This document shows, piece by piece, positions 44,095-54,939 of a stretch of DNA of 64,000 bases (its first letter is position 1; each line of letters starts with the position of its first letter). Origin of the DNA: Trichobilharzia szidati (taxonomy: Eukaryota > Platyhelminthes > Trematoda > Strigeidida > Schistosomatidae). The translations under genes were made by a program, and so were the position numbers. The stretch covers positions 25,366,977 through 25,430,976 of the forward strand of contig OX235271.1 in assembly GCA_944472155.2 (NCBI GenBank), read 5' to 3'. The notes under the pieces were generated by a model. That model saw only the letters and a program-made list of their open reading frames with translations. It searched no databases and was not told the origin of the DNA.

Positions 44095-46865
44095 GCTCGC
44101 TATTTTTTGCGCCGGTCGGAAGCCCAGGAAGAGAGGGAGAGTTGGGCGTGAGGCTAGCGATCCTACCCCAGAAAACCAATCAAACTGCTACAGAAACTTC
44201 AACGCACAAGAAAAATACTAAAAATACAAAAAATATATAAGACGGACTTATTTTTCGCTGGAACTGGAGAGACGAAATGAAGCGGGCTAGTGCAAGCCCT
44301 CGGGAAGCCAGCCAGCCAACCGACGTGTCTTCTCTCGATGAAAGCAAGAATAAGAATGGGGACGTGGAATGTACGTACAATGTACGAGGCTGGGAAGGCT
44401 GCGCAGGTAGCCAAAGAAATGCGATGATATGGTATAGAAGTGTTGGTAATCTGCAAGAGCAGATGGAATGGATGTAGACTAGCCAGATTGTCAACTGGTG
44501 AGTGAGTTATCTACTATGGTCTGGTTACCCAGACGACAACTATGAGTTCACTGAGGGAGTAGCTATCATAATATCACGAATAGCAGCCAAAGCTCTTATT
44601 TAATGGTAACGGGTCTCCTCCAGGATTATGACAGCAAGATTCAACTCAAAAGGAAGGAATGTTTACAATTATCCAATGCTACGTACCTACAAACAACGCT
44701 GAACAAGAGAAGAAGTAAGATTTTTACAGACAAGCGCAAACAGTAATGGACAACATTCCGAATGTAGGCATCAAAATCCCAATGGGCGGTATGAATACCA
44801 GCTGAAATTAGAACAGAAAATACAGGAACAGAATTCACCATGGATCGAGACACTCTTGCTCAGCGAAATGAGTGAGAACAGAGAATTTTTTGTGGAGAGA
44901 ACTCTGCACTTTCAATGATTTGGTGTTCGGAAGCAGTGTGTACAAACACAAGGGTGTACACAAAGGAACATAGATTCCGCCTAATGGACATACCACAAAC
45001 CAGACAGACTTCATATCAATTCTGCTCAAGGAAGTAGAGAAGCAGTAAGTCGAGAAGGGGAGCAGATGTAGGCTCAGACCATCATCTAGTTCAAGGAACC
45101 TTCAAGGTGAAGCTAGAATCCCTGAAAGCTGTCCCTGAAGACAGGCAACAATTAAAGTTCAACATTCAGAAATTGAATGGCAAAACTACTAGGGATGCCT
45201 TCGCTACAGATGTAAGAGCAAAGTTGGAGACACTACGTAGCATCACTGAGGAAACCTGCTTGGAAGAACATTGGAACTAACTCTCTGAAGGCGATATTCA
45301 AAGAAACGTCTACAACTTTCCTAGGAAGAAAGAAGATATAAGACAAGGAATGCGTCTCAATGGACATACCTGAAAGCTAATCGAAGAGATGAGGATGGTG
45401 AAGGAGATGACTCTATGCAAAGATGGGCAACAGAAGGAGAAGCTGAGTTCAATGTACACTACTTTGAATAGAGTGAGGAAGAGTGCTAGGAAAGACATAA
45501 GATAATTCTGCGACACACTGACAGGCAACTGAAGCAGAACAGGGAGGTCTCAGGTAAAAGAGATCTCAGGACATTATATCACATAACCACGTCTCTATCC
45601 GTAAAAGGATCAACCCAGATAGTGAAGCCAATAAAAGATGTTCAAGGGATCCTGATTAACAAGGAGATAAACAAGTAGAGCAATGGACTGATCACTTTAA
45701 AAGACTCTTCAGTCAACCATCACCTGCAATTCGCCCAGAAATACCGGCACCACCAACAGCACGCACAGAACTGCCTGTCAGTGGACACCAATCCTCCAAA
45801 GAAAGCAGAAATCTTAAATGCCATCAAGCTACTGAAGGCTGGGAAGGTAGCAGGACCAGACGGAATTCCCCCACCCCAAAATTACTAAAAACGGACCCAG
45901 AGACTGCGGCAGATGTGCTCACGCCATTATTACAAAAGGTTTGGAAGGAAGGAAAGGTACCTACCAGTTGGAAGAAAGGCTACCTTGTCAGGCTGCCGAA
46001 GAAGGGCGACCTATCCATGTTTAAAAACTGGCATGGAATCATAATCTCATCCACGCCAAGTAAAATGCTAATTTGCATCATCCTGAAGATGCACTTGATA
46101 CAGAACGTCGCTCACTGGATGGAACAAGCTGGAGTCAAGAAAGACAAATCATGTACTGATCAAATTGCTACTCTACACATCGTCATCACAGAACAAAGCA
46201 TAGAATGGCACTCAAATCTCTACCCCTATCTAGGAAGCATGGTTTCAGCCACAGGCAGCCAAAATGGATGAAGATGTCGAAGCCAACCAGAATCGGAAAG
46301 GTAAGATACGCCTTCATCAACCTGAAACCAGTTTGGAAATCTTCTGAACTCCGCCTCAGCATAAATAACAAGATTCCGATTTTCTACATAAATGTGAAGT
46401 CGATCCTTCTATATCGGTCAGAAACTTGCACTGTGCGTCATGAAACGGATTTCTAACAGATCACTGCAGAATTTTATAAACAGCTGCATTCCCTGGCTCC
46501 ATGTTGAAGATCAAATGAACGGCTGGGTAGAAGGCATTAGCAACAAGAAACTCTCGCTATCAACAAACCAACCGGGAGCCAACTGTTAAATAAATATGTA
46601 GGAGGAAATGGAGATGGGTCAGACATACGTTGAGGAGGCGGTCCAGTGACACCGTGCTCCAGGCCCTTGAGTGGGACCAGGATGGGAAACGACTAGTGGG
46701 TCGTCTAAGAGTGACATTTGGAAGATTGTGTGAAGACAAGGTGAAAGACTATGGGCAATCCTAGACCCAGCTGAAGAGGACGGCTGAAAATAAAAGAAAG
46801 TGGAGATGTGTTGTTGAAGCCCTATGTTCCACTTGGAACCCTGAAGAACAATAGCAGAAATGGTA
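44095..46865 (+). mobile_element. RTE family C, longest copy: endonuclease, reverse transcriptase, C-terminal domain; decayed
   Basis: Leader 44105-44250 (including GAGTTGGGCGTGAGGCTAGC). The APE-type endonuclease starts at 44356 with MGTWNVRTMYEAGKAAQVAK and then a TGA. The Glu expected in the SE.RW motif reads Lys (ICKSRW). The nuclease continues, frameshifted, through TQCYVPTNNAEQE- and QTDFI-like blocks to about 45090. Reverse transcriptase fingers: VPTSWKKGYLVRLPKKGDLS (about 45960) and EQAGVKKDKSCTDQIATLHI (about 46130). At about 46225 EQSIEWHSNLYPY joins directly to YLGSMVSATGSQ, so the catalytic FADD region is deleted. The C-terminal domain and 3' end follow to 46865. Confidence 0.8.
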
Positions 46866-46924
46866 ATAAAAGAAACATATTCCAAAAACAATGAATTCCT
46901 GTGTTGTGTTTCTCATCTCATCTT

Positions 46925-47155
46925 TAAAATTTCTAGTGGAACATAGGGCTTCAAACTTTAAACTTTACAGTTTCAGAAGAGCTAGTGTTGTTTTTATGGG
47001 ATGGGGTTTCTAGCCACACGTCCCACCCTTTCTCTTATCCAGGCTTACTATCAATAAGGTGAGGTTTAGCATGGCTGGAAGTCGAACCTCAAACACGCTC
47101 TGAACTACTGACACACTATAAAGCACTATACACTAGGCCACTAGGGCTACAATGG
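46925..47155 (-). mobile_element. tRNA-related SINE, RTE-tail type
   Basis: The complement shows the tail GAAGCCCTATGTTCCACTAG, body GGCTAGAAACCCCATCCC and a head ending at a degenerate B box (GAGGTTCGACTTCC). Confidence 0.65.
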
Positions 47156-47169
47156 TGCATGTCACGACC

Positions 47170-47345
47170 GAACTTAGGATTCATGACCTATTGAATTCAA
47201 ACGGAGTGAGTGAATATTGTTAGCTGGGGTGAGTTGGAAATGTGTGCGGTTAAATAGTTGCAAACGGGGACGAAGGAAACTGTTCAGCACTCCATGGTCT
47301 TCAGCTTTTCTCTGACTAGAGTCATTTCGTAAGGAGGTCTAATTT
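47170..47345 (+). repeat. Hammerhead-type repeat, strongly diverged
   Basis: AAACGGGGACGAAGGAAACTGTTCAG followed by TCTTCAGCTTTTCTCTGACT: outline of the family only. Confidence 0.35.
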
Positions 47346-47544
47346 TAAAACTGTTGTACCTACATAAGACTAACAGCAGCAAAAGTAGCTACTGCCACGC
47401 GATAACAAATAAGCGATTAATGGAAAAGACACGCTATCGAAAGAAAATCCTGACTACAACATCTGTCATTTATAAGCTCTTTCATTTTATAACTAGAAGA
47501 TATACAGGAAGACTAAGTATTACTGTAAAGCGCCATAGATACAA

Positions 47545-48115
47545 CCAGCGACATGGATGAAGATGTCGAAGCCAGCCAGGCATTCATAGCTCTGAAATCT
47601 GTTGTAAAGGTTTATCAACATTTAGCATTACGAAAAAGACTGTTATGCGTAAAGTCAACCTCAGTTTATTGAGTCCATATGGTTCAGACACCTAGCAAAA
47701 TCGTCACAAAATATAATCCCAACGGGTTGCTGCAGAATTTTGCACGGTGCTGAAGATTAGATGACTTACCAAATAGAGTCATCAAGTAAGAACGGAGTCT
47801 GGTAGTCACCGGATCAGTAAACAACCTATTTCCAAAGAAATATTTGGAAGGAAGTGAAGAGCGATAGACTAAATATAGGATGACCAGATGGTTGAGTTAT
47901 ATGACATATCAGTTTGGCCCTCAAGCGAAATTTAAAATGACAAATTAGTGGGTATCCAATGGTAGCATGTTGGAGATCATGTGAAAAGGAAATAGAAGAT
48001 TCTGAGTAGTCATGAAGCCAGCTGAAAGTTATGGCAGAAAATAGAATGAAATAGTGATGTGCTTTCGAACACCACTGTTTCACAGGGGACCCAAGGAATG
48101 AACAGTAAGAGTGAT
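47545..48115 (+). mobile_element. RTE family C 3' fragment, decayed
   Basis: Starts at GACATGGATGAAGATGTCGA (DMDEDVEAS) and follows the C-terminal region with many indels to a relic of the 3' end (CACTGTTTCACAGGGGACCC). Confidence 0.55.
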
Positions 48116-48364
48116 AAATACACAGAACAGATGTCCTAAAAGAATTAATCATGAATATTGACAAAAGCGGACTGAGAGTAGTAAATATCCAAGCATTAGA
48201 AAAGAAACTGCATTCAAAAGAAACACAATATCTGTAATAATTTATGTCGGGTTTAAATATGCGTTAAATACAGTGATTCTCTACAATCTAACTCACTTTG
48301 ACATGTAACACAGTATGTAAGACTGGGGAGGTCAAAGTGTATGGACATATTATTTATTTATTAT

Positions 48365-48530
48365 TTTATTTCCTTACGTTCCTAGTGGAACATAGGGCTT
48401 CAAGCTAGAGCTTTGAAGTTTCGGTAGCAGTGGTGCTTATTTTTACGGGGTCGGGTTGCTAGCCTCATGCCCAGCCTTCCGTCTTTACCGGTCTTATTAC
48501 CGGCTTAATGCGTTCATGCCACCATATTCA
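48365..48530 (-). mobile_element. tRNA-related SINE, RTE-tail type, 5' truncated
   Basis: The complement shows the tail GAAGCCCTATGTTCCACTAG, CACTGCTACCGAAACTTCAA and GGCTGGGCATGAGGCTAGCA. The tRNA head is missing. Confidence 0.7.
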
Positions 48531-48534
48531 CTAA

Positions 48535-49085
48535 TTTAAATCTTGAGCCCTTGTTTTAGACTTCATGAATTTATGGTTATTTAACTGTGGCTTTAATGTT
48601 CAAAGTTATTTTACTCTTAAGATCATTGTCGAACAGATATAAACGTTGCAGCAATGGAGGAGATTCAGGAATTCTGTAAGGATAATATATGCATACTCCA
48701 CGGTGATCCTAACTGTAATTAGCTGATCCCAGGCGATTTTCTAATGACTGGGTTCACTCAGTTCAGTTGTTGATCTGATATTTGACTTTGCCGTTTTGGG
48801 GATAAGTGTTTATTGATTATCTGTTAGCTGCAAATTTACTGGAGAACGAGGACTGAGAGAATTCTCTGAGAATTTTTGCGTTTTCTCTGTCTAAAATTTA
48901 TAAATTATCCCAGTTGAATTAATGTTAGCAGTTGTCTAAGTGAATTTTTACAAACAAAAGTAAACCATTTATTTGCCCGTTAACTTGTGTTAATGGATGA
49001 GAAGATGGCCAATTAATAGCACCTTTTTTGTAGGTAAAGTAAGGAATTTCTGATAATAACCAATCACAATGATGGTTATGAGAAA
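48535..49085. other. No recognisable gene
   Basis: Intron sequence without a signal. Confidence 0.35.
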
Positions 49086-49089
49086 ACAG

Positions 49090-49545
49090 AGATATGGCAG
49101 TAATGTGTAGTCAGTCAGTGCTTCTATATGGTTAAGAGACTTGGTGCACGCATCACGAAAAGCACTTACAACACGCTGCTGTAAACTTTCACCAACAGCT
49201 GCCTTCATTGGCCCTATACTGAAGATCAGACAGACGGCCGGAAAGAGTAAGCGACCAGGAGTTCCTGTGACAAACCAACCAATAACCTATTGCATAACAT
49301 ATATGTAGATCGAAATAGAGGGGGACTGGATGCAGGCAGAGGTGACCACTGAGTGACACAACCCGAATGGAAAACGATGAGTGGGACGTCTGAGAGGCGC
49401 ATGGAGGAAATGGTGTGAGGAGGAAGTGAAAGTTTATGAGCAAACGTGGAGCACCTTGGAAAAGACTGTAGGGCACAGAGTTGAATAGCGACATGTTGCT
49501 GATGCTATATGTTCCACTTGAAAGCTAAGCGAACAATAATAAGTA
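49090..49545 (+). mobile_element. RTE-like 3' fragment
   Basis: CAGTCAGTGCTTCTATATGG (VSASIW for the SVLLYGSETW block), CCCTATACTGAAGATCAGAC (SILKIR), GTGGGACGTCTGAGAGGCGC and the end GCTATATGTTCCACTTG with AACAATAATAAG. Confidence 0.6.
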
Positions 49546-49549
49546 AACC

Positions 49550-50130
49550 TTCTAGCTTAGAGGATAGAACAATAGGGAAATCTCTTAAAGCTACAATAAT
49601 TCGAAGCTGTCTACAGATAGTATGCAGTCAGTTTATACACCTTCCAAAATTATGTATTTTTGTAAGTATTAAATAGTCTTATAGTAAAATTTAGAAAAAG
49701 ATATTTAAGCCAACAGCATTGTTTTCAGTTAGATCTCATTAGACCTAAGTATTATACACAAAACTTTACAAATAAATGCTAGAATACAAACCAATCACTG
49801 TGATTTGCCAACATAAGGATAAGATTGTGCATATTCAATATTAATAATAATGCTAATAACAATTATGGTTCTATCAACAACAAAGGTGAGAAGCTGCAGC
49901 GACCTATGATGACAAGAATAATGGAAAACGGCGTAATCAAACAAACAAACGTCCAGGTAGAAGTAGTCGATAATGGCTAAGAAAAACAAATAGTCCCATT
50001 AAGTATCGCTGGATTGTTAGGAAGCTAAATAAACTATGTTTTAATAAAAGCGTAATAAGATTAAGGGATGATAAGAGAAGGGTTGAAAATTTTATGTATA
50101 AGGGGTGGTGATGATATCGTCAGTTGGTAG
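49550..50130. other. No recognisable gene
   Basis: AT-rich intron sequence. The open frame 49795-49989 (-) lacks motifs. Confidence 0.35.
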
Positions 50131-50134
50131 ACTC

Positions 50135-50386
50135 TTAACTCGCAAGGGGAGGCAGGCATATTGGATGTAGGCAAAGTTTAGTCTTATTAGTTCGAATACC
50201 AATCACCTCAGCTATGTGCAGCAGACGAATGCGAAGTCCATTGGAAGAATCCAATGGAATGCGGTGAATCACCTTTAGTGCTTTTTTTCCTGCCACAAAA
50301 TCACCACTATCAACTAAATGTGACAAAACGGAGCAACAGATGGTTTTTGTCTGTTCTCTACCAAAACCACCATGGTAGATATTCAA
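50135..50386 (-). CDS. Unassigned 83-codon open frame, possibly part of a repeated element
   Basis: The translation includes LSHLVDSGDFVAGKKALKVI and HRIPLDSSNGLRIRLLHIAE. It reads like a genuine old protein segment rather than noise, and I suspect it belongs to a multicopy schistosome repeat. I cannot name a family. No splice sites of the DCX gene fit it. It lies just left of the tandem hammerhead repeat. Confidence 0.25.
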   Translation of the reverse strand: MNIYHGGFGREQTKTICCSVLSHLVDSGDFVAGKKALKVIHRIPLDSSNGLRIRLLHIAEVIGIRTNKTKLCLHPICLPPLAS

Positions 50387-50694
50387 GTAACACGTTGCCC
50401 TACTTCTCCACTAGTACACCTAACATAATTCTGTTGCTACTAACCACCAAAGAAGTACCTTTAAGTTCTTAATCTTGACAGTACAGAGATATCTGTTCAA
50501 AGAGGACCATATAGCAAATCGAAGTTAGTCTATTCGGTCAGATATACTAATGGGAAATCATAAACCTGAGTATAAACGTTCAGACTAAAACCAATGAACA
50601 ATATGTGGCTTTTGTGGACCACCGGCCTAGTGGATAACGCTTTGATAGTTGCAGCAATGTTTACTAGTTTCAAGTCTTCAGTAGGGATCGTGCA

Positions 50695-50735
50695 CAGTCA
50701 AATGACGAGTCCTAAAAAGGACGAAACGCGCCTTC
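50695..50735 (+). ncRNA. Hammerhead ribozyme relic (Sm-alpha type)
   Basis: AATGACGAGTCC-taaaaa-GGACGAAACGCGCC: only the first core base differs (A for C3). Stem II GTCC/GGAC is perfect, GAAA is kept and the CGCGCC stem III strand is of the classic type. This is the closest to canonical of all copies in the window. Confidence 0.65.
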
Positions 50736-50845
50736 TAGATTCTACTGCCAGCCACCTCTAAACAAGTAACTAGGAGTTCTTAATCCTGGTAATCTAGACA
50801 TATACTTTCGAAGGGGTCATTTACCAAAATGGAGCTGATCAGTTC

Positions 50846-51458
50846 CATTTAGATATTATTATAGTATCCTTCAATTCCTACAGGAACATAGGGCTTCAGC
50901 CGTGCGTCTCCATTGCGTTCGGTTCTCTGCTAGAGTTTTCACCTGGCTCCATGTCTGCCCACACGTTTTCATCTCCTCTTCACATCACCTCCTCCAAGTC
51001 ACCCTCACCCTAGCACTGACGACCAACTCGCCGCTTCCCTTTCGGGTTCCACTCGAGCAATGGCTTGTCTAGTGATGTCACTTGATGGATTGTTTCCTCA
51101 GAGTATGGCCAGCCAATCCATCTCCGTTTCTTCCTGCCTATTTGTTTCACAATCGGTTCCTGCTGTGTTGGTTCGCTCATTGCCAGAGATCTCTGTTGCT
51201 GATCTTTTGTGGCCGGCCATCTGATCTTGAGCGAAGTATTGAGCGAAGACAACTGTTAATGAAGGTCTGTAGTTTGCTTGAGATGCTCTTTATGACGCGC
51301 TGGCCAAGTCTCTGATCCGTATAGTAGCACTGACTTCACATTGGAGTTGAAAATCCAGATCTTATTTTTGATGCTGAGTGCTGTTGACCTCCACACAGAC
51401 TTGAGAGTAGTGAAAGCTTGTCTTGCTTTTCCGATTCTTGCTTTGATCATTTAGATAT
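50846..51458 (-). mobile_element. RTE family A copy, 5'-truncated, 11-bp TSD, little decay
   Basis: catttagatat at 50846-50856 and 51448-51458 bounds the copy. Minus frames read IKARIGKARQAFTTLKSVWR, STALSIKNKIWIFNSNVKSV and LLYGSETWPARHKEHLKQ, then, after a frameshift, SLNTSLKIRWPATKDQQQRS and RWIGWPYSEETIHQVTSLDK. It ends in the family A 3' end. Inserted in the tandem hammerhead repeat, about 180 bp left of DCX exon 2. Confidence 0.88.
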
Positions 51459-51641
51459 GCATCATTTGAAAATGACAAATGACATTATCTTAAACAAATC
51501 ATCTGATGAAAGATTCAAGCAAATTTAAGTGCATTTCATTAGACAAATATTCTAACAAGCAGTAACACACATACACGCATTACTTTTTAATTTTTAACAT
51601 ATTACAGAAACCAATTAGTCCATTTCAGTTATTTAACTTAC

Positions 51642-51711
51642 TTTTTCAAACAATTCTGATGATGTACGACTTTTCGATGGATGTCGGGCCTTTTCATCAA
51701 TCTTTTGATAA
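51642..51711 (-). CDS. Doublecortin-domain protein, linker exon
   Basis: This is a 70-nt exon with a CTTACAG acceptor (51718-51712) and a GTAAGTT donor (51641-51635). It starts with the third base of the split Asp codon and then reads YQKIDEKARHPSKSRTSSEL plus FEK. The other two frames do not fit the neighbouring exons. The linker is basic and Ser-rich, as expected between the two DCX domains of DCDC2-type proteins. It ends on a complete codon (phase 0), matching the next exon. It sits between a satellite/RTE A cluster on the left and an RTE D copy on the right. The exon is short, so support rests on phase agreement and both splice sites. Confidence 0.7.
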
Positions 51712-51854
51712 CTGTAAGGAATGAAGAATCGACAAGGGAAATTGAAAGAAAGATAGTCTCAAGCCAGCGTTTGTAGACAGTGTTTAAATTTCACAAGAAT
51801 TGTTGTGACAATCTACATGTTCAACATATTTAAACAATAATAACAGTGTGTAAA

Positions 51855-52740
51855 TATACCCCTAGATTACAAATAGGAAGTGAAGTGGTAGAGCACGTTG
51901 ACCGCTTCACTTACTTGGGAAGTACCATCAGCCGGTGCCAACAGGTTGATCTCTGACGAAATCTCAGCACAAATACGCCATCTCTGGCGTACACGTGATA
52001 TCTGACTATCGACCAAAGGGCGTGTGTACTGCTCATCAGTCCGCTCCGTCCTCCTTTATGGCTGTGAGACCTGGCCATTGAGAGTGGAAAAGATGCGAAA
52101 ACGCTAGCTGTCTCCGATCATAGGTGCCTGCGTTCTATCTCCTGTGTGAAGTGGTATAATAAGGTGAGCAATATTGAGGTTAGGCATTGGTCGAGTGCTA
52201 TGTAAGGCGGGGAAATCAGTCGACGGGACTGTGAAATGACATCGACTGAAATGGTTAGGACATGTGTTACGTATGCCTAGTCATCGCCTTCCTCGACAAT
52301 GGGCAGTGTTAGCTGATATAGGGTCAGGCTAGAAAAGAGCTAGCGGTGGTCAAACCAAAACATGGCACCAGACAATGAAATCTACAACAGTTAGTTGAAG
52401 CCACGTAGGAAGATGTAGACTTCCTGGTTGGGGTCCTCGGGACGGTAAAAACCATTGGTTGGAAACAATTGGTGACATGGCTCAAAATCGTTCTCAATGG
52501 CTGGCGCAGATGCATCCACTCCTTGTGACTCATGATTTCCGATGAAACTGTTTTGTTCTTCGTTATTACTATTCCTTTGTCTCACACCTCTGTTTACTGA
52601 CTATATTATGCATTTCTCCTACTTTCTTCTGTTGCTTCGTGTGCTACATGGAGTGTGGCGACTTGAACTGCCGCACATATGTGCAAAGTTCTATGTCGAA
52701 AACCGACCGACCGAACGAAACATACAAATAAATTATAAAT
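51855..52740 (+). mobile_element. RTE family D (SR2-like) 3' fragment
   Basis: Starts at LQIGSEVVEHVDRFTYLGST (about 51865), followed by broken RRLW/DIRLSTKGRVYCSSVRSV and GCETWPLRVEKM blocks and a 3' end with ATGTCGAAAACCGACCGACC. Parallel to 55.63-56.51 kb but more damaged. Confidence 0.78.
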
Positions 52741-52789
52741 TAATGAGAACACTGATAACAATACATTGATGCTAAAGCTAGTGAGCCAT

Positions 52790-52910
52790 ATTCGAATAGA
52801 ACTTGGACACTGTGGTAGAGTATAAATTCAGTAATATTTACTGTATGACACTGTGAGACACTTTACCAAAATAAAACTTTCTCAATAATGGAAACTAGTG
52901 AGTAATATTG
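52790..52910 (+). mobile_element. Penelope-like element terminal fragment
   Basis: TTACTGTATGACACTGTGAG and CCAAAATAAAACTTTCTCAA match the outer part of the PLE end at 57.81-57.86 kb. It is preceded by a minus-oriented piece (AACTTGGACACTGTGGTAGA). Confidence 0.6.
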
Positions 52911-53039
52911 TACCTAATACTTGTTTCTTCACATAAAATGTATCCCAAATAAAGTGTCTTTAGATATTATATTCAGTCGTGTGAAAGAGGAAAATCTTTT
53001 CAAATTGCTTTTTTCCAGCCTTATTAACATTACAAGACA

Positions 53040-53275
53040 AGCTGTCAATCAAGAGCGTGCTCAAAGTTCGACGAAATCGTCTTTGTCAATTTCTTATACG
53101 CATGGAAGTGTCTATCGACAATAAGATTAACGAGTTGCCTTAGAGGTACACTACTCACCCTACTGAGAGCTTTTAGCGTCTTTTATAAGAATGAGGGGGA
53201 AGAATAGGCAGAATGCAACAGTGAACAAATTGTAAATATGGAAGCTGAATTTTATGAGATTGTCCCAAAGCCTTT
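53040..53275 (-). mobile_element. CR1-like LINE C-terminal fragment
   Basis: The complement reads the LSRVSSVPLRQLVNLIVDRH region as in the 30 and 40 kb CR1 copies. Short and frameshifted. Confidence 0.6.
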
Positions 53276-53434
53276 GGTTATTTGACTGCAAGGCAATATG
53301 GTGTTTAGGTTTGTTCTTGGCATTACTGCTCTGCCCCAAGTCCAGCAATGGATACGGCATACCGTTCTGACTCAAAAAGGGTGAAAGGCACATGGGGTAG
53401 AGACCAAACATCACAATACATGTGTAAAACTTGG

Positions 53435-54935
53435 GCACTGTGGTAGTAAGTAATTCCATATTAGTTTGTTTATTAGATGTATCACACAGTGAAACAGTAT
53501 TATTTAATGGATGACGTTTCGAACAAAATTTATTGTTCATAATCATCATCAATTATAATCACACGACTTCGAAACTTAAGTTTTATAGTTTTCTTTGTCT
53601 TCTCCTATTTGTTGTCGTTGCGGTAGTAGAATTTTCCAGATATCGGGGACAGGTGTTGAATCATTCCTATTACATGTATTTGCAGTTGATTCGATAAACA
53701 AAGCTTCCGTTATCAATCTCTCCCTCCACCCCTGACATTAGATTTTAAAACTGTCATCTTATCGCGTTATCCTATTGTGTGGTTGGTGTAACTGCATGTA
53801 GTGCTACTTCAACCTATGTATTCGACCTCACAATCATTTCAGACAGGGTATTAGATAAACTAAATTGTTTTGTTTTAAAGGCTCCACAGGATACTTTAAC
53901 AGACTAAGCTTGTTTCTAATTGACTTTGTGGGTTTGAATGCCATTTTTATTCCTGCCTTGTTAAGAATTCTGCGTAAGGTTTCCGAGGTTCCTTCCTTGT
54001 ATGGAATTACTACTGATGATTTAGATTCCTTATTGTTGGTGTTTTTTGCGCACATTTGACTTGCATGTCGTTATTATTATTATTATCACTGTCACTACTA
54101 TCATTATTTATTTTATTTTTACATTTCCCTACATATTTCCTGACTAATTTATCAGGGTAATTATTAAGTTTCAAAGCTTCTCTTATATGTATCACTTCCT
54201 GTCTTAGATTTTCCTTGGTACTACTTAGTTTTTGTGCTCTGTCACTTAAACATTTCACCAATCTTATTTTTACTGACGTAGGATGGGATGATCGGAAGTC
54301 CAAATATCTGTTTGAATGTGAGGGTTTCCTGTAAACACTAGTGTTTAACTTCCCATCTCTTTTTTTTACGCTACAATCTAACATTAGAAGCTCCCCTTCC
54401 TGACTTTCCAATTCATAAGTGAATTGAATTGCCTCCACCTTTGAGTTAATGTGTTCGAAAAATCTATCTATATCTTGTGCTCTAAGTACAGTGAATATGT
54501 CATCTACATACCTCCACCATACCTTTGGGGTGGGGGTGAACGTTTCAATCGCTATGTTTTCCCACCTATCCATGAATATATTTGCTACAACCGGGGATAT
54601 TGGTGATCCCTTTGCAACTCCCTCAGTTTGTTTGTATATTTTCCCTTGGAATTTAAATACTGTGGAAGTCAGACACAGCTGCACCCCCAGCAATATGTCC
54701 TCAAGTGGCACTTTCGTCCTAAGTTCGAGTTCTTGGTCAGAAATGAGTTCGTTTCTGACTGCCTCTATAGCCATATTTTTTTGGTATACGTGTATGTAAA
54801 CTGACAATGTCAAAACTAATCATTTTCTCTTCATTATCTAATTTTAAATTATCTAATCTATGTTTTAGTTCATAAGAATTTGTTAGTCTAGATTTCGAGT
54901 GGCTTTTAAGGGGATTTAATACCATGGCTAAATAT
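53435..54935 (-). mobile_element. Penelope-like element with near-complete reverse transcriptase; endonuclease internally deleted
   Basis: The frame 54010-54813 (267 residues) reads AKGSP-ISPVVANIFMDRWE, the catalytic WWRYVDDIFTVLRAQD, TYELESQEGELLMLDCS and YRKPSHSNRYLDFRSSHP. Upstream (54737-54925) lies NEEKMISFDIVSLHTRIPK after a frameshift. The element is truncated at about 54935. Downstream, the linker SVVIPYKEGTSETLRRILNK leads to a GIY-YIG endonuclease whose middle is lost (about 53800-53850). The C-terminal part ERLITEALFIESTANTCNRN remains. The 3' end with the structured motif is at 53509-53553. Confidence 0.85.
54010..54813 (-). CDS. PLE reverse transcriptase open frame
   Basis: Longest uninterrupted frame of the PLE. 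The fingers are missing, while palm motifs with GSPISP and RYVDD and the thumb are present. It ends in an Asn-rich, low-complexity linker (NNDSSDSDNNNNND) and then shifts out of frame before the endonuclease. It is therefore a pseudogene in effect. Confidence 0.7.
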   Translation of the reverse strand: MTLSVYIHVYQKNMAIEAVRNELISDQELELRTKVPLEDILLGVQLCLTSTVFKFQGKIYKQTEGVAKGSPISPVVANIFMDRWENIAIETFTPTPKVWWRYVDDIFTVLRAQDIDRFFEHINSKVEAIQFTYELESQEGELLMLDCSVKKRDGKLNTSVYRKPSHSNRYLDFRSSHPTSVKIRLVKCLSDRAQKLSSTKENLRQEVIHIREALKLNNYPDKLVRKYVGKCKNKINNDSSDSDNNNNNDMQVKCAQKTPTIRNLNHQ

Positions 54936-54939
54936 TTAG

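Larger units (their letters stand above)
50464..51520 (+). repeat. Sm-alpha-like tandem repeat, period about 311 bp, split by an RTE insertion
   Basis: Unit 1 runs 50464-50774. Unit 2 starts at 50775 with the same agttcttaatc opening and continues GGTCATTTACCAAAATGGAG (unit 1: GGACCATATAGCAAATCGAA). Unit 2 is interrupted by the RTE A insertion and resumes at 51459 (GCATCATTTGAAAATGAC against unit 1 ACTAATGGGAAATCATAA). Confidence 0.55.
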
